A stretch of DNA of 64,000 nt from Caenorhabditis elegans. Taxonomy: Eukaryota; Nematoda; Chromadorea; Rhabditida; Rhabditidae. Every line of letters starts with the position of its first letter. Positions within the stretch are counted from its first letter, which is position 1. Below the pieces are notes generated by a model. That model worked only from the letters and a program-made list of their open reading frames with translations, had not been told where the DNA came from and made no database searches. Of the stretch, positions 47,375-59,748 are shown piece by piece. Location: positions 9,548,001 to 9,612,000 of the forward strand of contig NC_003284.9 of assembly GCF_000002985.6 (NCBI RefSeq), read 5' to 3'. A program made the translations under genes and the position numbers.

Positions 47375-47976
47375 CTCCGTTGATCTTCCTCCACACTGGG
47401 GGCTCCGAAACATTGACCAGTCTCGTGAGAATCCACTATTCGGCAACAGTAACATGTGATAGATGTTTTTTTTTCTAATACAAACTCAACAATGTTTCAT
47501 CCCCTCATTACCGAGTAGTCTAGTAATCCGGTGAAAACCTGTCTAGCAACAAAGCTGCTTTATTTTGTTGTTTTTTGTGAAACAATTTTTAGTTTACTCG
47601 TTCAAACAGATTCCCTAAATTCATGTTTATCCTGCTTTTTCCACTTCATGAACTTTTATAATGAACCACTCTTTCATTTCCCGCTTGAAATAAATAATAA
47701 ACAAAAATATGCAGAACGGAAATTGAATATACCACTCATCTTACGATGCTCCTTCATGATATGGTACCAGCCCTCTCCTTTCCCTCTCATTATAAACGAA
47801 CAGATTTGAGTGATGTGGGTCAACATTCACGTTCTTGTACACGCATTTATCCGTGCCCATATGGTTTCTTGAGAGGAACGAGCGTGGACGCCTTTTGACC
47901 GTGTGCACCCATTATTAGCGCAACCACTCGAACTACACACTAGTTCTCAAGTAGACGTACTCGGTTCCGGATTGCG

Positions 47977-48003
47977 ATTATTATTATTATTATTATTATT
48001 ATT
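47977..48003. repeat. (ATT)n microsatellite
   Basis: Nine uninterrupted ATT units lie about 600 bases downstream of the DEG/ENaC stop codon. Confidence 0.9.
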
Positions 48004-48133
48004 ACTTATGTTAACTTGTTGTCATTTTTGTCACTTTTGAAACATTTTAGCTTCAAATGCATTACATATTGATTAGAGCATATTTTCTTACAAACACACA
48101 TTTCAGAAACAAAACATTATTCTAGTGACTCGC

Positions 48134-48321
48134 TTACTGGAAATAATTAGATTTTTTCGGAGGTCTTCGGAGGTCACACTGTTTTAAGCCATATTTTTCA
48201 TCTTCAAAAAATTCGAATGTTCTTAGGTTATCTGCTGTTTTCAATTTATCAACTGGTGATGGTATTTTAATTTTCTTCAATACTGGTTTTTTAAGAGGAC
48301 CAATAAAAATGTTTTCGAAAA
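48134..48321 (-). CDS. Orphan C-terminal exon candidate, lysine-rich
   Basis: On the minus strand a strong acceptor (AACTTTTTTGCAG) opens a frame of 62 residues (FENIFIGPLKKPVLKKIKIP onward) to a TAA at 48134, in phase 1 with respect to a preceding exon. A possible upstream piece ends KLKWR at a GTATTTGT donor only about 55 bases away, but the phases do not match as read. This may be a decayed gene or a misjudged donor. I do not recognise the family. Confidence 0.3.
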
Positions 48322-51300
48322 CTGCAAAAAAGTTGAAAATGTTGAACGTTGAAATTATATTTATATGTACAAATACCCTCCACTTGAGTTTTTTTTTAGC
48401 TATGTCCTGCTTCCGAAAACCCACGTAATATTTGCACAACCTTACTCTTGAAAAATGACTATTATTTTTTCTGAACAAAAGTTCACAAGATGAAAATTAT
48501 TTTCTGGGAAGCGTGGAATGTTAGCGCATTTTTGTGAATTTTAATTTCCTGTGTGGAAATTGAAGATTCGGTAAAAAGTTGAACGTCGAAAAGGTAATTG
48601 TTCTGCTACTGAAATTGAACACGTTTTGCCCATTGATCCTAGTGAAGTTCCAATAAATAAATTTTAAATATATAAACTCATTTTTGCTTTATATCGAAAA
48701 CATCGAATCACAAACAGTGTAAAATAATTATTTGACAGGCTAAGTTTAATTATGATTAATAAAGTTTGAAAAACATCTAAAGCCGTTTAATCTGATTAAT
48801 TGGTAAAAAATAAAGCAGTGAGGTATCGTAAAAAGTAATATTATACTGATATACCTAATCTTCAGTTATAATATATTTGATTTTATTTTTGTATGTGTCA
48901 TCATTTGCACTTTCTTTAAACTTATTGAAAACTCTAACTCATAACCGCCCAATGAAAAGAATCTAGGAACATAAGAGCAAAAACCCGCGAAATCCGAAAA
49001 CTGCGCCGGCAATCCAATAAAAAGTGGCTCAAAAAATTGCCTAATGTGTTGGCTCTCGAACAAACAGTTGCTCCCATTCTTTCTCACTGTGATCCCATCC
49101 CATCCCGCGCTTTTCTACCCTGCGACGCAAGAGCCGCTTCTCTTGTTTTCCCATCCCGAGAATGAGTTCATTTTTCAATAAATCAATCAGTTGACATTTT
49201 TATTTTCCTTTATATATATATGTATTTCATTAGTTAATTATTATATGTAGTCAAGTTGTAATACTATTTTAACTATGATAGCTGCCGTAACAAGTCAGAA
49301 TCGGTTTCACAAACCGATCCTTTCTTCCAATTTCCAAATTCTACAATGATTTCTTCCGCAAAGATAATTATAACTGATTTGATAGCGATAACCCAAAATG
49401 ACGCTATTTGAATACGTGATATATTAATTGATTAAATGCGCTTTTCCAAACAACATTTGTTTCATTCCATCATTTCCATCTGTTTTAAATTATATAATTT
49501 GTTTCTAACAAAAAAAAACGCGTGTGGTTGTCTGTTTTTTTTTTCATGATCAACCGCTAAACCTGTCTTCAATAAGCGGGAAAAACAAGAGAGGTCGCTT
49601 CTTTTTTCCGCATTTCATTTTTTGTTGACTTTCTGCATGAAAAAGCTGCGGATCGTTTTTTTTTGCATTGAGGGAAAAATCAAAAAGCACGATACTTTTC
49701 AAAAATGCACCCTCTTCACAGTTTTTCCTTCAGTTTCGTTATATTACTGTTCCACGAAATAGTTTGTAGGTTGTACCAGTTGTTAATCTCTTCCGACACT
49801 AATTGCCTACAAATGTTTGTTTTCACTCCTTACCGAGAAAATACAAAAATACAAATACTGTGCAAGTTTTATACAGTATTTCAAAAATATATCCCAGAAA
49901 TAAGTACTGTTGAATTTTTTGCCCTTTTTATTTATTTTTGTTTTTTTTACATTGACTTAAAATTATGTGAAAATTGTTTTGCCTATTTTTATATATGTTT
50001 TTTTGGCACTAAAATTAATAAAATTAATAAAAACACATTAATGAAATTCTATACTGATTTTTTGGTTCAAAATCAAATCTATCTCACAAAAAAGTAACGT
50101 ATAATTATGCACATTTGAAAACTATAAAACTCTTTTAAATATAGTTCAGAAAACAAATAATAAAAATGACTGATTAAAATAAGCACGCGAAAATAAGTGT
50201 TTGTACGCAATTTAAGTATTCTTTTTCCTTTTTTCTTAAACTAATCCGATTTTCTAAATCAAATAAAAACATAGAGATTGTTGATTCTCCTGAGTAGTTT
50301 GCGTTGTCATTTGCTGTTTCGGTATCTTTATCTTAGCTTAACGTTTTAATTGTGTATTTTAATATACAAGAATTAATAAACCTAAGGCAATGAGATCTTA
50401 AAATTGTAAAACAAGAATTTAGGAATAAAAATTGCTAACAAGAATATGTGTATCTTGCAATAAAAGTTGTGCGAAACACTAGAAGTGAAAAAAGAAGGAA
50501 AATAAAACGAAAGGTATATGAATTCTGGCTTCTTATCACATTTTTATGAGTCGGGTCTCGCTTGTCGAATGTGTTGTCATTTCGAATATCGGTATCTCCT
50601 GAAATCGCATCCAACTGCTGCTGGTTGGTGATGACGATGAAACCAGTGAGACATGCTGATGAAAATGTGGAGAATCAGAGATATGGAAGAAGTATAAGAA
50701 GGCCAAGATACCGTTGTCATAAAATATAGTCGCCTTGTCAACATTTTACGACATCCAATTGGCGTGCCCAATTTTGGTATTTTATGATTCCGGCACGCAT
50801 GCGAACTTTTATTTTCCGCCGCCTTTTTCATTGTCTTTTCTCATTTATCCGTTGTGCTTATTTTTAAGCATTTAATATTATCTGTTCAAAGTTTTGGATA
50901 CATAGGCCTTTCAAAAATGTTCTGATACGTAATAATAAATTAAATTTAAAAAAAAATGACACCACCATAAAAATGTTTTGCAGAGTCACTTTTATAGTTT
51001 GAATTTTTTCATAATACCTCCATCCCCTTCTCATTTTTCAATATGCATTAAATTTTTCAGCAAACTCAGCAAGCTCCAGTAAAAACACATTTTTAAACAA
51101 TACATTTTTGTTGACATTCTCAACCCCCTCACGTTATCTAAACTTTGTCTGATCCACCTTCATCACTTTCATTAATCAATGTTTCTATTCAACTCTCCAC
51201 TAGTTTGCGTCTTATTTTCATGTGCAACAATCAAACATACGGGAGCTCGCCACTTTCTCCTCCTCCCTCCGCGTTCGTTGGACATTCCGCGAGACCGAAA

Positions 51301-54300
51301 GACCTCACATTACGCAAGCCGTTTGTCATCAACCGCATTACACCGTCTCCCTTATTATTATATGAACACTGAGCTGCTGAGGCGCGTCCGTTGTCTTTTG
51401 CGTGTGCAACACCACTTCTTATCCTTTTGTCAAATATGTTCCTGATAGGCGTATCATTTCCTTTAGACCACTGTACATTTATTCTGATAGATGATTTACA
51501 AAATGACATTGCTACTCATATTTCCAACTCAATGTTTCTCTATCATTCTCTATCTCTGCAATTTATGCAATCAAAGACGTTTAAAACCTTGTAAAACCAG
51601 ACTTTAACTCCGAATTAATGCCATGAATTAATTTCGAACTCTATGTTCCCCTCAGTTACTGCACGAAAGGATCTTACCCACAACAGTTGTACTAGACTTC
51701 CACCTTCTAAGAAACAAAGTTTTATGATGAAATTTGTTCAGTACAATTGACACAAAAAGCGATGTTGTACGTTCATACGACACTTCACTTCGTTTCTTGC
51801 CTAGCCTTTCTTATGATTCATCACAACAGTTATTCCGTATATTGACCGTTTCTCTTTTCACTTTTTTGGTCAGAATCTTGGAGAGTAGGTATCAATGCGT
51901 ATTTTAAATTAACACTTTTTAAATTAACACACGATTTTCGTTATTGAATTCAAACTTAATAATTAATTTCTAGAATATTACAGTGTATAGATTTTCAAAA
52001 ATGAAATATAATTTAGTTTTTTTTAAAAACATTTTGATTGAAACTTAAAACAAAACATTGGAGTTGATGTTCGGAAACAATTTTCTAACAGCACCACCTA
52101 AAAAACTGTAGCTCCACTTTATATAATTTGTGAACAACTTCTAACAGAAAATTTATTATTATTTCGATGAAAGTTTATGGTCTACTACATATTTGCTCTA
52201 AACAATATTTAACCTTGTATTATTCATGCCCCGTGTGCTTTTCCTTTCTGCATCTTTGTATTCCATCATTCTGTCAGGATTACCGCACATCTTTTTGCTT
52301 CTTCACTACTTCTTTCATGCTCCTTTCCAAGACGTCTTTGGTCCTTTTTCTTAAAAGCCCATTTTTTATGACTTTTCGTTGTCGCAACGTCTCTTTTCCA
52401 CACATGTCCATAACTGTCGTGCCCCGTGGGACGTTCAAGTCAAGTTTTGTGTAGAACAGGAAAGATGGAGCACAAAAACTAAGAAAGTAAAAACAACAAA
52501 TGGGTATTACTACTTTCAACTTACTTTTTTCCAATCGGAAGGAACATTGTTTGATAATTACGTCCAGACGTGTCACTTATCCGGCAACAATTGTCAGTTC
52601 TTACTAATGCAAAGAAAAAGAAAACAGCTGTCTTCTCTGCTTTTCTTCTATCTCTTTTTTGCCATCTTCTGATCAACCCTCTTCTTAAAAATTCATGAAG
52701 TTCTCTTATTTGCTTTTCTTATTCTGATACATACTTCATTTGTTTCATTCAAAGTTTTTCTAGTAGATTGGTTCATCATGGTTTTTTTAATAAATATTCA
52801 ACGAGTCCTAATTTTGCTATTCAATTTGTTTTTCAAATACTAAATGGTAACTCGTTTGAAAATGTTCTAGTGCTAGTCATAATTTGGTTGAAAAGTTGGA
52901 CATTACAACAAATATTACAAAAAAATTCAATTTTTGTTTTAATCCTTTTAAAATGATATCAAATTTTTTTTTTAACTTTACAGCCTACAATAGATTTTAG
53001 TTTTGAAACTGAGTACAATCACTTATTGAAATAAAATTTTAACAACTTAAGTGTCACAAATAAGGCATAAAAACGTATGTATTATCAAACCTTTATGCTT
53101 AATTTCTTGAAACCATATATAGTTTCATAATATACATTTTCATGTTCCGTTTGAAATTCCAAAAAACACTGGATGACCCTATATGAAGACCAAGTTGATT
53201 TATTGTTCACAATTCTCGTCCATTCATCACTCCTTGAATACATAGCTCCCAGAGCTCCCAATCCTTACACATGTATATACACATGTGGTTTTACTTTCCG
53301 ACTCTTTGAAACCAGTCAGTTTACGGTCTGATCCATCAAATTTCAATTTGTTTTTTTGTGACGTACATGTTGGCACTAAACAGTTGCCCGTAGGCAAAAA
53401 AGTGAGAAACGAACAAAGCCAATTATTTGACAAGTTTTGTTTGGTTTGAAGGTTTTTCTTTTTTGAAATTCTCGGGAAAATCTACTAATTCCGTATTTTC
53501 TTCTTTTTATTTTGATTCACACTATTTGTGAATTTAAAACCATGCTAAATCTACTGACAGGCATATTACAAAAACCGAGACAGTAAGTTGTTTGGTTCCG
53601 TCACGAGCAGATGTTCACTGTCATCCTCCTATAATCCATCATTGCTAGTGAATAAATTGCACCCTTTTCGCTTCCTAATTGCACTTTCTACACTTTTTCT
53701 CTTGTTTTCATATTCTTTCATGTTTTCTAATAATGCCTATTATTATTTCTTGGGATTGTTACAGCCAAAAACAGATTTTTTTTGGCGAAAAAAAAAGAAA
53801 ATGTTACTTATTCCTAACATTTCTAAAAGCCAGTCGAAAAAAAAGGGAAATTCAATGTTATGGCTTTGAAACAGTTTTTAAGCATATTATTTGCATAGGA
53901 AGCAATTAAAAATAATCTTACCGAGTTTATTATTGCGCATACGGTATTTTAGTACGCGACCTAAGAGTAAGGTCTTGACCAAAGTGGTTAGTTACAAAAT
54001 CGAAACGGCTCGGCAGTAGCAACAAGGAAAGGATATCAAATTTCAAGGCAGTTTTCAACCCAAAAATGTGTTTCCGTGTCTTTCTGTCGGCGCCGCGCAT
54101 CTCAATCGCTTCCATCCTTTGTCGGGAGTGCCGGAGGAAAGATGCACACAAGTGCGTGTGTTTGTGTGTATGCACAGGCCTTGGGAATGGTAGAGTTTTG
54201 GAATGTCAACATTTGCATGTTTTTCGTGAGCGCTGGACGATTTTCACATACTCTCATGTTTCTCATACTTAAATGCTCATTACAAATTGGTTCATAATTT

Positions 54301-55027
54301 GGACAAAGCCTTTGAACTTTAGAAATCATAACAGTTTATTTTTTTCAACAGGAAAATGATACTTGCTTTCAGTTTTTGAAATCTCCAGACTTCTGTGAAT
54401 ATAATAACAATTTTCTTTTTGGGTTAGAATTATGAAAAAAGAATCACAAAACAAGCTTCGAACAAACTTTCTAAATATCAAAGCATAGCAAATAAAATAA
54501 TGAACTTCTCATAGTAAATGTCAGTTTTAGGTTTCACACTTATTCACATTATTAAACTATCTTCTTCAATAAAGTAGCTTTGTAAAACCGCTTCATTTCG
54601 CTTTAACCTTTTTTCATCATTGTGTACAGTAATATTTTGTTTCCACAAAAAAGGCAAAAATTTATTCATGTCTCCCAATAAAATACTAGATTGCTACTGA
54701 CCGCCTATAAATATTTTACACCACAATTCTTGTCGTTATAACTCAAAATATCGCATTGGTCAACAGACCAAATGGAGACACGTTCCTAACACCCACAAAC
54801 TTTCTCGCTTTCTTATCATCCAAGTCTTTGGCAAAATAGATAGCAACATGTAATTGACTAGGCAAATAAAACAAAATTGCTTTGTTGAAGCACGAGTTTC
54901 ATTTTTGTTCCATCTTCTTCCTTGTACAATTCTCCGAAAACATGATTTTCTGTCCATTTTATCAGTTTTCTATCCTTTTCCATCTCGATATCTCGATAGA
55001 TTTGAAAATCCAAATTCAAAACAAAAA

Positions 55028-55103
55028 ATGAATAAGAAAACGATAGCGGCAACCAACATCATCGTCGGCGTTCTTCAAGTTTGTCGTCAAAAGGAGACAC
55101 GCT
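55028..55103 (+). CDS. Candidate short first coding exon
   Basis: CAAAAAATG at 55022-55030 is a typical worm start context. The 25 following codons (MNKKTIAATNIIVGVLQVCR then QKETR) end at a strong GTGAGTCA donor in phase 1. No phase-1 partner was found before the gene at 55776, which is itself intact. The call rests on context and base composition only. Confidence 0.22.
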
Positions 55104-55609
55104 GTGAGTCAGTTTTGTCTGATTTCATGCTCTCTTCGCATCCCAACGACGGGTTGTTTGAAATTCGAATGCACTTTTAGATGGGTGATATTCGAATTTT
55201 TAAGCAATGAAAATCTATTGCATTAAATCTTTTCGAGACTCCAAAAAATCTTTAATGGTCTGGTAATCTTAAAGCCCCGTTTAAATCACGAAATATCCGC
55301 TATTTGGGAGTATGCAGAGTGAACGTGCTAGGTTGTTCCGACTCAATAGACTCATGTTTATATAAAACTAGCTTCCTTAGCTTGGTTTACTTGTTCGACA
55401 ATATCAGTCTGAGTACCTGCCATATGAATAAAATCAGATCTTAAAACAATCTGTGTCTTCAAAACTATTCCATAAGCAGAAGCTGGCAACCCAATTTTTC
55501 TCTAGATCTTTCACTCCTCTACCAACGACCACGATTCCTTGGTTCCCAGGCTTCTTACGCAACATATCGTATGCTTTTTTTTAAACCGAAATCAAAACAT
55601 ATCAGCAAC

Positions 55610-55735
55610 GACCACCTGTTTTGTGGTTGGGTCTCCCCAACCTTCACCTTTTTGAGGTGGTTCAACTCCTCCTTTTTTGAATGGCGCCACCTTTAAAAGT
55701 TGGGGAGGTGTTCCAGAGCTCCGCCCATTGAAACA
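55610..55735. promoter_or_regulatory. CACCT/AGGTG-rich hairpin block upstream of the small acidic gene
   Basis: The block contains CACCTTTTTGAGGTG as a perfect small hairpin, further CCACCT and GGGGAGGTG copies, and CCAACCTTC versus GTTGGGGAGG as a wider inverted pair. It lies 40-165 bases before the ATG at 55776. The dense repetition of one motif suggests regulatory sites, possibly E-box-like (CACCTG at 55614). This is inference. Confidence 0.4.
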
Positions 55736-55775
55736 CTTTAAGATTTGAGCTATCTCAAATCATTCTCAAGTAGAT

Positions 55776-56183
55776 ATGTCAAACCATACAAATCTCCCAA
55801 CTATATTTGAAGAAGGGTTCGAAACTTACTTAGAGCTCGCACACGTCGACGACGAAGCAAGTGGTTCAGACCTTAGCCTGAACACAGAAGATTCAACTAT
55901 TGATCTTGAATTTCTTGGAACCTTTTCACATTATGATGAAAACCCCAACAGCAGTACCTTTACTGTTGATTTTTTGAATTCGTCCTGTGACTTCAGTAAT
56001 CCTGATGCAGCGATTTTTGAAGATATCAAGAGCATTCGACTTGGTTCAAACGATTTGAGTACTTTTCCAAATGAAAATGAAGCAGTCTATAAAACACCTA
56101 ACAATCAGATAGAAGAAAGTGCAGATTCACGAAATGCCAAAAAAGACGAATCAGTAAAGAGGTGGTGGCAATTTTGGGGGTAA
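55776..56183 (+). CDS. Small acidic protein of unknown function, single exon
   Basis: This is a 135-residue open frame, Asp/Glu/Ser/Asn-rich, with a basic, Trp-rich end (ESVKRWWQFWG). It has no Cys-rich pattern, signal peptide or membrane segment. Composition is clearly coding-like in an AT-rich, low-complexity neighbourhood. The stop codon lies inside a sequence that also looks like a donor (GG|GTAAGTTTT), so a longer spliced form is possible. Just upstream (55610-55740) is a block of CACCT/AGGTG motifs. A poly(A)-type AATAAATAATG follows at 56273. I do not recognise the protein. Confidence 0.6.
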   Translation: MSNHTNLPTIFEEGFETYLELAHVDDEASGSDLSLNTEDSTIDLEFLGTFSHYDENPNSSTFTVDFLNSSCDFSNPDAAIFEDIKSIRLGSNDLSTFPNENEAVYKTPNNQIEESADSRNAKKDESVKRWWQFWG

Positions 56184-56289
56184 GTTTTCTCTTGAGTTTT
56201 TGAGAGAAGAATAGTGGGATTCTGTGAGTGAGTGAGAAAGAGTAGAATTCATTATAGATATAATTTTTATTAAAATAAATAATGTTTTG

Positions 56290-56613
56290 TCAATTTCTGT
56301 AATACAAATTTACCATGATAAAGTCGTTAATTTTAAGTGTATGAAAATTGAATTGTTTCACTGTAAGCTTATAAGACCTGGTTATGTTGAGAAACTCCGT
56401 AACTTCATTTTTAAACGGTGGTTTGAATATAATTTTGTATAATGGAATTTCATTTGAAACATCCACAGGAGCATATTTTGCAATGCACTCTCTAATTAAA
56501 AAAAAAAACTGCGTTTTCTTCACGTTTTGAGTTAGAAAGCAATGCTTAAACAACCGTCTTTCGTGGCGAAGTTTTGTCGAAAATGAGTTTTTTAAAGATG
56601 ATTTATTTGAAGC
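56290..56613 (-). pseudogene. Candidate gene remnant beside the Helitron
   Basis: A minus-strand frame stays open from 56613 to a stop at 56290. Its second part follows a T-rich acceptor (TTTTTTTTTTTAATTAG) and reads like protein (RECIAKYAPVDVSNEIPLYK and on). An AATAAAA follows on the same strand at about 56266. Its upstream side ends 55 bases from the Helitron boundary and no other exon is visible, so it may be the 3' end of a gene broken by the insertion. It could be a chance frame. Confidence 0.3.
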
Positions 56614-57297
56614 TCATATTATGTTTAAATGGAGGTATTGTTTGTGAATTAATACAATATAGATAAACCAGCCGATGACCGCGCCTCCGGCGCGGCCAAC
56701 GACTGGCGGAGTTTAAAATGTATAACACATAGATGTCCTTTCAATCATTCAAAAATGTATCATTAAAAAAGTTGAAACTTCATCGATTAAATCGCATTTT
56801 CTTCTTCCATGGTATTCGATTCAGAAAATTCAAAGAGACAGTTAGAATGTTCTGATTTTTCTACACTCAAAATTATAAAACTGCGTTGCGTGTACCCCAA
56901 AATAGTCCCCGCCTTTTTCTCGTTCACTCACGGGGAAAAGGCAAAAAGCAGTACCCCAGGTAATATCAGCCGCCGACATCATTCGAGGTCCGCGCACCAC
57001 ACTATTTTTCTCACTGTTGGCGTGGCGAGCTGTCCCCCTCCCCCGAAATAATTCCACAGAGTTACAGTTTTTTCAATAAGTTAATAACTTTCCTTAACTG
57101 GAGAAGTCTGAATAATTAACTACTAATAGTAAGTTCTTTGAATATAGATGTGACGAAACAAATAAAAACTCCTACAGTTATAGGAGGTTGTAGAGCATTT
57201 CAGAACTTTTTGAATTTTCCAGATGATTCTAGAACATTCTAGAATTTTCTTGAAACTTCCAGAAGGTGCTGAAACAAAAAATTGATTCCAGAACCAA

Positions 57298-57491
57298 AAT
57301 TTGAATTTCCCGCCAAATGTTTTCCTCAGAAAATTTGAATTTCCCGTCAAAATCTTTTTCACTGAAAATTTGAATTTCCCGCCAAATTGTTTTTTCACTG
57401 AAAATTTGAATTTCCCGCCAAAATTTTTTCACTGAAAATTTGAATTTCCCGCCAAATTTTTTTTCACTGAAAATTTGAATTTCCCGCCAAA
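57298..57491. repeat. Minisatellite array, short block
   Basis: About five to six units carry the core GAAAATTTGAATTTCCCGCC(A)n in a head-to-tail row, inside the Helitron on its 3' side. Units here have TTTCCCGCC, while the large array mostly has TTCCCGCC, so the two blocks evolved separately. Confidence 0.9.
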
Positions 57492-57492
57492 A

Positions 57493-57618
57493 ATGTGGGT
57501 CTCACCGCGAAGGGTCTCACCACGATGGGTCTCACCACGAAGGGTCTCACCACGATGGGTCTCACCACGATGGGTCTCACCACGAAGGGTCTCACCACGA
57601 TGGGTCTCACGACGAAGG
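57493..57618. repeat. 15-bp tandem repeat GGGTCTCACCACGAW
   Basis: About eight head-to-tail copies of GGGTCTCACCACGAT or ...GAAG stand between the short minisatellite block and the internal Helitron 5'-end copy. Confidence 0.92.
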
Positions 57619-57744
57619 TGACAGGCCCCGCCCACAACTCTCACTGACTTTGGGTGTGACGTCACAGACTACAAAGACTACATAGACTACAAACTATGGA
57701 CAGACGAACTGTATTTTTTTATATATAAGTAATGATATTTTTTT

Positions 57745-59652
57745 CATAGAAAATTTGAATTTCCCGCCAAAATTTTTTCACTGAAAATTTGAATTTCCCG
57801 CCAAAATTTTTTCAGAAAATTTGAATTCACGCCAAAAATTTTCAAAGAAAATTTGAATTCCCGCCAAAAAATTTTTCAGAAAATTTGAATTCCCGCCAAA
57901 AATTTTCAAAGAAAATTTGAATTCCCGCCAAAAAATTTTGAAGGAAATTTAAATTCCCGCCAAAATGTTTCAGAGAAAATTTGAACTCCCGCCAAAAATT
58001 TTTCAGAAAATTTGAATTCCCGCCAAAATTTTTCACAGAAAATTTGAATTCCCGCCAAAAAATTTTAAAGAAAATTTGAATTCCCGCCAAAAATTTTCAA
58101 AGAAAATTTGAATTCCCGCCAAAAAATTTTGAAGGAAATTTAAATTCCCGCCAAAATTTTTCAGAGAAAATTTGAACTCCCGCCAAAAATTTTTCAGAAA
58201 ATTTGAATTCCCGCCAAAATTTTTCACGGAAAATTTGAATTCCCGCCAAAAAATTTTAAAGAAAATTTAAATTCCCGCCAAAAATTTTCAGAGAAAATTT
58301 GAATTCCCGCCAAAAATTTTCAAAGAAAATTTGAATTCCCGCCAAAAAATTTTGAAGGAAATTTAAATTCCCGCCAAAATGTTTCAGAGAAAATTTGAAC
58401 TCCCGCCAAAAATTTTTCAGAAAATTTGAATTCCCGCCAAAATTTTTCACAGAAAATTTGAATTCCCGCCAAAAAATTTTAAAGAAAATTTGAATTCCCG
58501 CCAAAAATTTTTCAGAAAATTTGAATTCCCGCCAAAATTTTTCACAGAAAATTTGAATTCCCGCCAAAAAATTTTAAAGAAAATTTGAATTCCCGCCAAA
58601 AATTTTCAAAGAAAATTTGAATTCCCGCCAAAAAATTTTGAAGGAAATTTAAATTCCCGCCAAAATTTTTCAGAGAAAATTTGAACTCCCGCCAAAAATT
58701 TTTCAGAAAATTTGAATTCCCGCCAAAATTTTTCACGGAAAATTTGAATTCCCGCCAAAAAATTTTAAAGAAAATTTAAATTCCCGCCAAAAATTTTCAG
58801 AGAAAATTTGAATTCCCGCCAAAAATTTTCAAAGAAAATTTGAATTCCCGCCAAAAAATTTTGAAGGAAATTTAAATTCCCGCCAAAATGTTTCAGAGAA
58901 AATTTGAACTCCCGCCAAAAATTTTTCAGAAAATTTGAATTCCCGCCAAAATTTTTCACAGAAAATTTGAATTCCCGCCAAAAAATTTTAAAGAAAATTT
59001 GAATTCCCGCCAAAAATTTTCAAAGAAAATTTGAATTCCCGCCAAAAAATTTTGAAGGAAATTTAAATTCCCGCCAAAATTTTTCAGAGAAAATTTGAAC
59101 TCCCGCCAAAAATTTTTCAGAAAATTTGAATTCCCGCCAAAATTTTTCACGGAAAATTTGAATTCCCGCCAAAAAATTTTAAAGAAAATTTAAATTCCCG
59201 CCAAAAATTTTCAGAGAAAATTTGAATTCCCGCCAAAAATGTTTCAGAAAATTTGAATTCACGCCAAAAATTTTCAGAGAAATTTTGAATTCCCGCCAAA
59301 AAATTTTAAAGAAAATTTAAATTCCCGCCAAAAATTTTCAGAGAAAATTTGAATTCCCGCCAAAAATGTTTCAGAAAATTTGAATTCACGCCAAAAATTT
59401 TCAGAGAAATTTTGAATTCCCGCCAAAAAATTTTAAAGAAAATTTAAATTCCCGCCAAAAATTTTCAGAGAAAATTTGAATTCCCGCCAAAAATGTTTCA
59501 GAAAATTTGAATTCACGCCAAAAATTTTCAAAGAAAATTTGAATTCCCGCCAAAAAATTTTGAAGAAAATTTGAACTACCGCCAAAAATTTTCACAGAAA
59601 ATTTGAATTCCCGCCGAAAAATTTCAAAGAAAATTTAAATTCCCGCCAAAAT
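57745..59652. repeat. Large minisatellite array with higher-order structure
   Basis: About 1.9 kb of units of roughly 30-35 bp share GAAAATTTGAATTCCCGCC followed by an A/T-rich spacer. Specific unit orders recur: segments starting at 58033, 58542 and 58956 are the same over about 190 bases, spaced 509 and 414 bases. Near the end a block of about 127 bp recurs at 59274 and 59401. This is higher-order tandem amplification. Open minus-strand frames through it are a by-product. Confidence 0.93.
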
Positions 59653-59654
59653 GT

Positions 59655-59748
59655 ATGGGTCTCGCCACGATGGGTCTCGCCACGATGGGTCTCGCCACGA
59701 TGGGTCTCGCCACGAAGGGTCTCGCAACGATGGGTCTCGCCACGAAGG
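59655..59748. repeat. 15-bp tandem repeat GGGTCTCGCCACGAW
   Basis: About six copies, one with GCAACGA, sit between the large minisatellite and the outer Helitron 5' end. It is the same unit as at 57493 but with G in place of A at one position in nearly all copies. Confidence 0.92.

Larger units (their letters stand above)
47375..55775. other. Gene-poor region with orphan exon candidates
   Basis: I found no multi-exon gene in these 8.4 kb. An ATT microsatellite is at 47977-48003. Pyrimidine-rich, GC-richer blocks at 51100-51480 and 52200-52680 look like promoter or leader sequence. The 130-codon frame at 49705 is AT-driven and lacks splice or start support. Leader exons of the ankyrin gene at 62576 could lie here. 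Confidence 0.35.

Noticed and set aside
49705-50097. A 130-codon plus-strand ORF
   Set aside because: Composition is Phe/Tyr/Ile/Lys-rich as expected from AT-rich DNA; there is no acceptor-donor context and no recognisable domain.
57429-59595. Several long minus-strand open frames with repeated GGNSNFL/FWREFKFS or RGETHRGET peptides
   Set aside because: They are translations of the minisatellite and 15-mer arrays inside the Helitron; units without a stop give open frames by chance, and no start, splice or non-repeat domain supports a protein.
57298-59652. CRISPR-like array (regular short repeats)
   Set aside because: The spacers are not unique; they are A/T-rich variants of the same unit, and the setting is a eukaryotic Helitron.
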